Positions 15,570 to 19,719 of a stretch of 19,719 bases of DNA are shown here, in pieces. The notes under the pieces are model-generated. The model was not told the origin of the DNA, searched no databases, and saw only the letters and a list, made by a program, of their open reading frames with translations. How positions within the stretch are numbered: the stretch's first letter is position 1; each line of letters opens with the position of its first letter. Origin of the DNA: Bordetella parapertussis (GTDB lineage: Bacteria; Pseudomonadota; Gammaproteobacteria; Burkholderiales; SG8-39). The stretch covers positions 1-19,719 of the forward strand of contig CAMBSA010000002.1 of the NCBI GenBank assembly GCA_945869935.1, given 5' to 3'. The position numbers and the translations under genes were made by a program.

Positions 15570-16620
15570 CACTGCCCACAGGACGCTGTCGTACGTCGAC
15601 GCAATCCGCGAGGCGACCGACCAGGAAATGGCGCGCGACCCGAGCGTGCTGCTGTTCGGGCTGGACGTGGACGACCCGAAGGCGATCCTCGGCACGACGC
15701 GCGGCTTGGCGGAAAAATACGGGCCTGAGCGCGTCTTCGGCACGCCGCTCTCGGAGGACGCCATGACCGGCGCGGCGGTGGGAATGGCGCTGGCCGGGCT
15801 GCGCCCGATCCACGTCCACATCCGCATGGACTTCGTCATGCTGGCGATGAACCAGCTGGTCAACATGGCGGCCAAGACCTATTCGATGTTCGGCGGCCAG
15901 GAGCACGTGCCGCTGGTGGTGCGCTCGATCATCGGCAAGAGCTGGGGCCAGGGCGCGCAGCACTCGCAGGGCCTGTATCCGCTTTTCATGCACATACCGG
16001 GCCTGAAGGTGGCCGCGCCCTCGACCCCGTTCGACGCCAAGGGCTGCATGGCTGCGGCGGTGCGTGACGACAACCCGGTGATGTTCATCGAGCACCGCAT
16101 CCTCTACTACCAGCAGGGCTACGTGCCCGAGGGCGAAGTCCTGGTGCCGCCGGGCAAGGCGCGCGTCGCGGTGCGCGGCAAGGACGTCACGCTGGTAGGG
16201 ATTTCGTACATGCAGGTGGAGTGCATGCGAGCGCAGCGCTACCTCGAGGAGAGGGGAATCAGCGCGGAGGTCATCGATCCCATCTGGCTCGCGCCGCTGG
16301 ATATGGACACCATCGAGGCCTCGGTGCGCCGCACCGGGCGGCTCGTGGTGGTGGACAACAGTTGGATGACCTGCGGCGCCGGTTCGGAGATCATCGCAAG
16401 CCTCGTCGAGCGCTTGCAGGACGCGCCGGGCTGGGTAGCGAAGCGCATGGGCTTCGCGCCGGTACCCTGTCCGACGACGCCGAGCCTGGAGGAGCTTTTC
16501 TATCCGAACGCGCGCACCATCGCCGCCACCGCCTTCGACCTGGTCAAGGGCGGTGCGCAGGGCTGGCTGCCGGCGGAGCGCGCGGAGCTAAAGTCAATCG
16601 AATTCAAGGGACCTTTCTAG
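15556..16620 (+). CDS. Thiamine-diphosphate-dependent dehydrogenase E1 component, beta subunit
   Basis: This 354-residue protein is the partner of the alpha subunit just upstream, with a 14-base overlap. The frame is open well before 15556, but that part overlaps the alpha gene; the ATG at 15556 gives MSTADTAHRTLSYVDAIREA, the usual beta-subunit opening. Family blocks are visible: TPLSEDAMTGAAVGMALAGLRP near 63-84, WGQGAQHSQGLYPLFMHIPGLKVAAPS with the pyrimidine-domain region, and PCPTTPSLEELFYPN near the C-terminus. Glu66 in PLSEDA is the likely cofactor-activating acid. Both halves look intact, which argues for a working enzyme rather than a decaying one. It ends in TAGTG, overlapping the GTG start of the aminotransferase-fold gene. 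Which 2-oxo acid it uses cannot be told from sequence; pyruvate is the simplest guess. Confidence 0.93.
   Translation: MSTADTAHRTLSYVDAIREATDQEMARDPSVLLFGLDVDDPKAILGTTRGLAEKYGPERVFGTPLSEDAMTGAAVGMALAGLRPIHVHIRMDFVMLAMNQLVNMAAKTYSMFGGQEHVPLVVRSIIGKSWGQGAQHSQGLYPLFMHIPGLKVAAPSTPFDAKGCMAAAVRDDNPVMFIEHRILYYQQGYVPEGEVLVPPGKARVAVRGKDVTLVGISYMQVECMRAQRYLEERGISAEVIDPIWLAPLDMDTIEASVRRTGRLVVVDNSWMTCGAGSEIIASLVERLQDAPGWVAKRMGFAPVPCPTTPSLEELFYPNARTIAATAFDLVKGGAQGWLPAERAELKSIEFKGPF
16606..16611 (+). promoter_or_regulatory. Ribosome-binding site fixing a GTG start at 16620
   Basis: AAGGGA lies 8 bases before GTG at 16620, the ideal distance, whereas the in-frame ATG at 16635 is 23 bases away. The GTG overlaps the E1-beta stop (TAGTG). 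I therefore start the DegT-family gene at 16620. Confidence 0.7.
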
Positions 16621-17831
16621 TGAACAGTTCTGCAATGCCGAAGCAGGTACCGGGCGGGCTCGACTGGCCGCTGATGGCGAACAACATTACGCGCGCCGAC
16701 CTGGACGCAGTGATCGAGTACCTGCGCGGTGACGACATCATGCTCACGCAGTCGGGCAACGTGCGCGCCTTCGAGGAGGAGTGGTCGGCGTGGCTGGGCG
16801 TGAAGCACAGCGTGCTGGTCAATTCAGGGTCGTCGGCCAACCTGCTGACGCTCGCCGCGTTGAAGGAACTGCGCGGCGGCGGCGAGGTGATCGTGCCTAC
16901 GCTGACCTGGGTCTCGGACATCGCCGCGGTCCTGCAGTGCGGTTTCGAGCCGGTGTTCGTCGACATCGATGCGCGTACCCTCGGGATGGACAACGAGGAG
17001 GTGCTGCGCAAGCTGACGCCGCGCACGCGCGCCGTGTTCATCACCCATATTCTGGGATACAACGCTTTGACCCGCCGCCTTCTGCAGGAATTGAAAATGA
17101 GAAAAATTCCTCTCATTGAAGACGTGTGCGAGTCGCACGGCGCGACCTTCGAGGGCCGCAAGCTGGGCGGCTTCGGTCTCGCCTCGAATTTCTCGTTCTA
17201 TTACGCGCACCACATGAGCACCGTAGAGGGCGGCATGGTGTGTACCGACGACGCCGAATTGTGCGAAATGGTGCGCATGATGCGCTCGCACGGCATGGTG
17301 CGAGAGGCTCGCTCCGAGGAACTGCGTCGCAGCTACCGCGAGAAGCACCCGGACCTCAATCCGGACTTCATTTTTGCGTTCCCGTCCTGGAACATGCGCA
17401 GTTCCGAGATCAACGCGATCATCGGGCGCTCGCAGTTGAAGCGCCTGGACGGCAACAACGCGGAGCGGCAACGCAACCTGCTTCTGTTCCTGGAAGGGCT
17501 CGACCCGGCGCGCTACCAGGTCGATTTCGCGGTCGAGGAAAGCTGCAACTATGCGTTTACGCTGGTGCTCAAGCACCCGGATACGGCGCTGCGCGACAAC
17601 GTCGAGCGCGCGTTGCGCGAGCATGGGGTCGAGTTCCGGCGCGGCACCTCCGGTGGGGGCAACCAGCTCCGGCAGCCTTACCTCAAGCGCATCCTCGGCG
17701 ACCAGGCGACCAATTTCCCGCGCGTCGAGCACGTGCATTTCTTCGGCTACTACATCGGCAACTATCCCGGCCTCGACGAGCGCAAGATCCAGCGGCTGTG
17801 CGCGCTGCTCAACGGCCTGCCGGCGGCTTAG
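16620..17831 (+). CDS. DegT-family PLP/PMP-dependent sugar 3-dehydratase, ColD-like
   Basis: This 403-residue protein has the DegT/DnrJ/EryC1/StrS fold but most likely deoxygenates rather than aminates. The residue at the PLP-lysine position is His197 in FSFYYAHHMSTVEGG (residues about 191-205), as in ColD (GDP-4-keto-6-deoxymannose 3-dehydratase) and RfbH; normal aminotransferases have Lys there. The iron-sulphur cysteine pattern of RfbH (CXC followed by C) is not visible, so the ColD mechanism, PMP plus glutamate without an external reductase, fits better. NSGSSANLL near 67-75 and PLIEDVCESHGA near 162-173 are the phosphate- and ring-binding blocks; the Asp of IEDVCES should contact the cofactor ring nitrogen. 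The next gene, 9 bp downstream, is a GDP-mannose 4,6-dehydratase-like enzyme that would supply the 4-keto substrate. The product would be a 3,6-dideoxy-4-keto sugar nucleotide. Residue numbers count from the GTG. Confidence 0.88.
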   Translation: MNSSAMPKQVPGGLDWPLMANNITRADLDAVIEYLRGDDIMLTQSGNVRAFEEEWSAWLGVKHSVLVNSGSSANLLTLAALKELRGGGEVIVPTLTWVSDIAAVLQCGFEPVFVDIDARTLGMDNEEVLRKLTPRTRAVFITHILGYNALTRRLLQELKMRKIPLIEDVCESHGATFEGRKLGGFGLASNFSFYYAHHMSTVEGGMVCTDDAELCEMVRMMRSHGMVREARSEELRRSYREKHPDLNPDFIFAFPSWNMRSSEINAIIGRSQLKRLDGNNAERQRNLLLFLEGLDPARYQVDFAVEESCNYAFTLVLKHPDTALRDNVERALREHGVEFRRGTSGGGNQLRQPYLKRILGDQATNFPRVEHVHFFGYYIGNYPGLDERKIQRLCALLNGLPAA

Positions 17832-17840
17832 GGACGGCCC

Positions 17841-18833
17841 GTGGCTGACAAGCGCGAATTCAAGAGCGTCCTGATCACCGGCATCACCGGTTCGGGCGGG
17901 AGCTATCTGGCCGAATCCATTGTCGAGAGCCAGCCGCAGGTTGCGGTGCATGGCATCGCACGCTGGCACAGCACGACCTCGCAGAACAACCTGAGCGGGA
18001 TCGCCGACCGTGTCACGGTGCACGAGTCGGACCTGAACGATTTCGGCTCCGTGCTCACGGTGCTGCAGGAAGTCCGGCCCGACGCGATCTTCCATCTCGC
18101 GTCGCACGCCAACGTGCGTGCGTCGTTCATCACGCCGAACGCGGTGCTCGCGAACAACATCCTGGGCACCGGCAACCTGCTGGAGGCGGTGCGACTTTCG
18201 GGGCAGAAGCCCTGGATCCAGCTGTGCAGCACGTCGGAAGTCTACGGCCAGGTCGATCCGAAGGATGTGCCGATCCGGGAAGACGCGCCGATCCGCCCGG
18301 CAAGCCCTTATGCCGTTTCCAAGGTGGCGCAGGACCTGCTCGGTTACAGCTACTTCGCCTCCTACGGCATGTACGTGGTCCGGACCAGGATGTTTGCTTA
18401 CCTCAATCCGCGGCGCACCGATCTTTTCGCCACCTCGTTCGCGCGGCAGGTGGCGCGCATCGAGGCCGGCATCCAGAAGGAACTGGTGCACGGCAATCTC
18501 GACTCTGTGCGCACCATTATCGACGTGCGTGATGCGATGGACGCCTACTGGGTGGCGCTGCAGCATTGCGCGCCGGGCGAGGCCTACAATATCGGCGGCG
18601 CCACCAGCATGAAGGTAGGGGACTTCCTCGACCGGCTGAAGGCGATGGCACGCGTCCCTATTCCGAGCCGCGTCGATCCGAAACTCCTGCGCCCGGCCGA
18701 CGTCACGCTGCAGATTCCGAACGTGGACAAGTTTGCCAAGGCAACCGGCTGGCGGCCGAAATACAGCTTCGAAGAGAGCATTGCCCACCTGTTCACCTAC
18801 TGGCGCAAGCGCGTCGCTGCGGGAAATTCATGA
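17841..18833 (+). CDS. GDP-mannose 4,6-dehydratase-like extended SDR
   Basis: This 330-residue extended SDR starts at GTG, with AGGGACG just upstream at suitable spacing. The NAD(P) motif TGITGSGGSYLAE (13-25) matches the GITGQDGSYLAE motif of GDP-mannose 4,6-dehydratases (Gmd). The dehydratase-type catalytic set is CSTSEVYG (Glu133 beside Ser/Thr) with Tyr157 and Lys161 in SPYAVSK. A LNPRRTDLFAT segment replaces the Gmd SPRRGETFVT block, and LRPADVTLQIPNVDKFAKATGWRPKYS near the end corresponds to the nucleotide-binding tail. It is shorter than Gmd (about 370 residues) and divergent in the middle, so the base and sugar are not certain. DmhA, which dehydrates GDP-manno-heptose, belongs to the same group and fits the HddA-like kinase. 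It would make the 4-keto-6-deoxy intermediate for the ColD-like enzyme. The stop overlaps the radical SAM start. Confidence 0.87.
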   Translation: MADKREFKSVLITGITGSGGSYLAESIVESQPQVAVHGIARWHSTTSQNNLSGIADRVTVHESDLNDFGSVLTVLQEVRPDAIFHLASHANVRASFITPNAVLANNILGTGNLLEAVRLSGQKPWIQLCSTSEVYGQVDPKDVPIREDAPIRPASPYAVSKVAQDLLGYSYFASYGMYVVRTRMFAYLNPRRTDLFATSFARQVARIEAGIQKELVHGNLDSVRTIIDVRDAMDAYWVALQHCAPGEAYNIGGATSMKVGDFLDRLKAMARVPIPSRVDPKLLRPADVTLQIPNVDKFAKATGWRPKYSFEESIAHLFTYWRKRVAAGNS

Positions 18834-19719
18834 GTAACATCCAGCAGATCAGGCTGCGCAAGAAAGGCGAGATCGAGGCGCAGCGCCCGGACGGCATTGC
18901 CGCCCCCGAGGGCAATACCGGAAAGCTGAAGGTCGCGCTGGTGCAGATCAACAACAGCTTCTCCGGCCAGAACTACCTGCCATACGCAGCGGGCCTGCTG
19001 CAGGCATACGTGCAGAAATACGCGCGCCTGCCGGAGCGCTACGATTTCGCGCTGCCGGTGTATTCACGCATCCCGGTCCAGGCGGCGGTGGATCGGCTGC
19101 TGGGGGCCGACGTGGTCGGCTTCAGCGTCTATGTGTGGAACATCCGCATCTCGCTGGAGATCGCGCGCCGAGTCAAGGCGGCGCGTCCCGGAACGCTGAT
19201 CGTGTTCGGTGGTCCGCAGGTGCCTGACCGCGCCGAGGAGTTCCTGCGGCGCCATCCGTTCATCGATATCGTCTGCCACGGCGAGGGCGAAGCGGTGTTT
19301 CTCGGCCTGATCGAGAACTATCCCTCCCGCACCTGGGACAACGTACCGTCGACCAGCTGGCTGCGTGCCGACGGCAGTTTCGCGAACAAGCCGCGCGCCG
19401 AGCGCCTGAAGGACATTGCGGTGATCCCCTCGCCCTACCTCGGCGGCGTGTTCGATCCGCTGATGAAGGCGAATCCCGACGAGAAGTGGCTGATACTGTG
19501 GGAAACCAACCGCGGCTGCCCGTTCCAGTGCACGTTCTGCGACTGGGGTTCGGCGATCGCCGCCAAGGTGAGCCAGTTCGACATTGAGCGCCTGCTGCGC
19601 GAGGTGGACTGGTTCGCGGAGCACAGGATCGAGTTCATCTTCTGCTGCGACGCGAACTACGCCATGCTGGCGCGCGACTACGAAATTACCAAGTACGTCG
19701 CCGAGACCAAGGCGAAGCT
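18830..19719 (+). CDS. Radical SAM protein with B12-binding-like N-terminal domain (3' truncated by window edge)
   Basis: The gene starts at 18830 (ATGA overlap with the previous stop; GGGAAA just upstream serves as ribosome-binding site) and runs off the window, with 296 codons visible. The radical SAM [4Fe-4S] motif is RGCPFQCTFCDWG with Cys230, Cys234 and Cys237. Before it, about residues 32-160 look like the Rossmann-type domain of cobalamin-binding radical SAM enzymes: KVALVQINNSFSG, then ADVVGFSVYVWN and LIVFGGPQVP. The cobalamin-ligating DxHxxG motif is not visible, so B12 need not be bound through a histidine. Family members methylate unactivated carbons or do other radical chemistry on sugars, lipids and natural products. 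Its position at the end of the coupled sugar cassette suggests action on the same sugar. The C-terminal domain, which would give further hints, is outside the window. Confidence 0.9.
   Translation, partial: MSNIQQIRLRKKGEIEAQRPDGIAAPEGNTGKLKVALVQINNSFSGQNYLPYAAGLLQAYVQKYARLPERYDFALPVYSRIPVQAAVDRLLGADVVGFSVYVWNIRISLEIARRVKAARPGTLIVFGGPQVPDRAEEFLRRHPFIDIVCHGEGEAVFLGLIENYPSRTWDNVPSTSWLRADGSFANKPRAERLKDIAVIPSPYLGGVFDPLMKANPDEKWLILWETNRGCPFQCTFCDWGSAIAAKVSQFDIERLLREVDWFAEHRIEFIFCCDANYAMLARDYEITKYVAETKAK

Noticed and set aside
16824..18788. 654-codon minus-strand open frame
   Set aside because: It lies opposite two well-supported plus-strand genes (ColD-like and Gmd-like). Its translation is rich in His, Arg, Val and Ala without motifs, as expected for the antisense of GC-rich codons.

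Overview
This window is part of a surface-polysaccharide (O-antigen or capsule type) biosynthesis and export locus from a high-GC Gram-negative bacterium. A betaproteobacterium is my best guess, from GC-rich third codon positions and the gene families present; no marker gene confirms it. The window holds 16 genes, packed tightly with many 1-14 bp overlaps. It has no RNA gene, insertion sequence, CRISPR array or phage gene that I can see. The first and last genes are cut by the window edges.

Region 1 (1-7398, plus strand) modifies an amino sugar and acylates glycan. It starts with the end of an SDR resembling PtmA of the Campylobacter legionaminic acid locus. A PP-loop N-acetyl sugar amidotransferase follows, with its private HisF and HisH paralogues, which supply ammonia to turn an N-acetyl into an acetamidino group. 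Next come a Gfo/Idh/MocA oxidoreductase, an unrecognised soluble protein, and an MBOAT O-acyltransferase paired with a membrane-anchored SGNH-like protein.

Region 2 (7361-12492, minus strand) reads permease, then a 926-residue two-part glycosyltransferase, then a GT-B-like protein. The ABC-2 permease is of the Wzm/KpsM type. Its ATPase partner lies just across a 62-bp divergent intergenic region, on the plus strand.

Region 3 (12555-19719, plus strand) carries the ATPase and then a translationally coupled cassette: HddA-like GHMP kinase, E1-alpha and E1-beta of a thiamine-diphosphate 2-oxoacid dehydrogenase, a DegT-family protein with His at the PLP-lysine position (ColD-like C3 dehydratase), a GDP-mannose 4,6-dehydratase-like SDR, and a radical SAM protein. 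No E2 or E3 subunit is present. My inference is a nucleotide-sugar pathway: dehydration to a 4-keto-6-deoxy sugar, removal of the 3-OH, then possible two-carbon branching at the ketone by the orphan E1 pair. That would be yersiniose-like chemistry done by a different enzyme family. This cassette is the most interesting part of the window.
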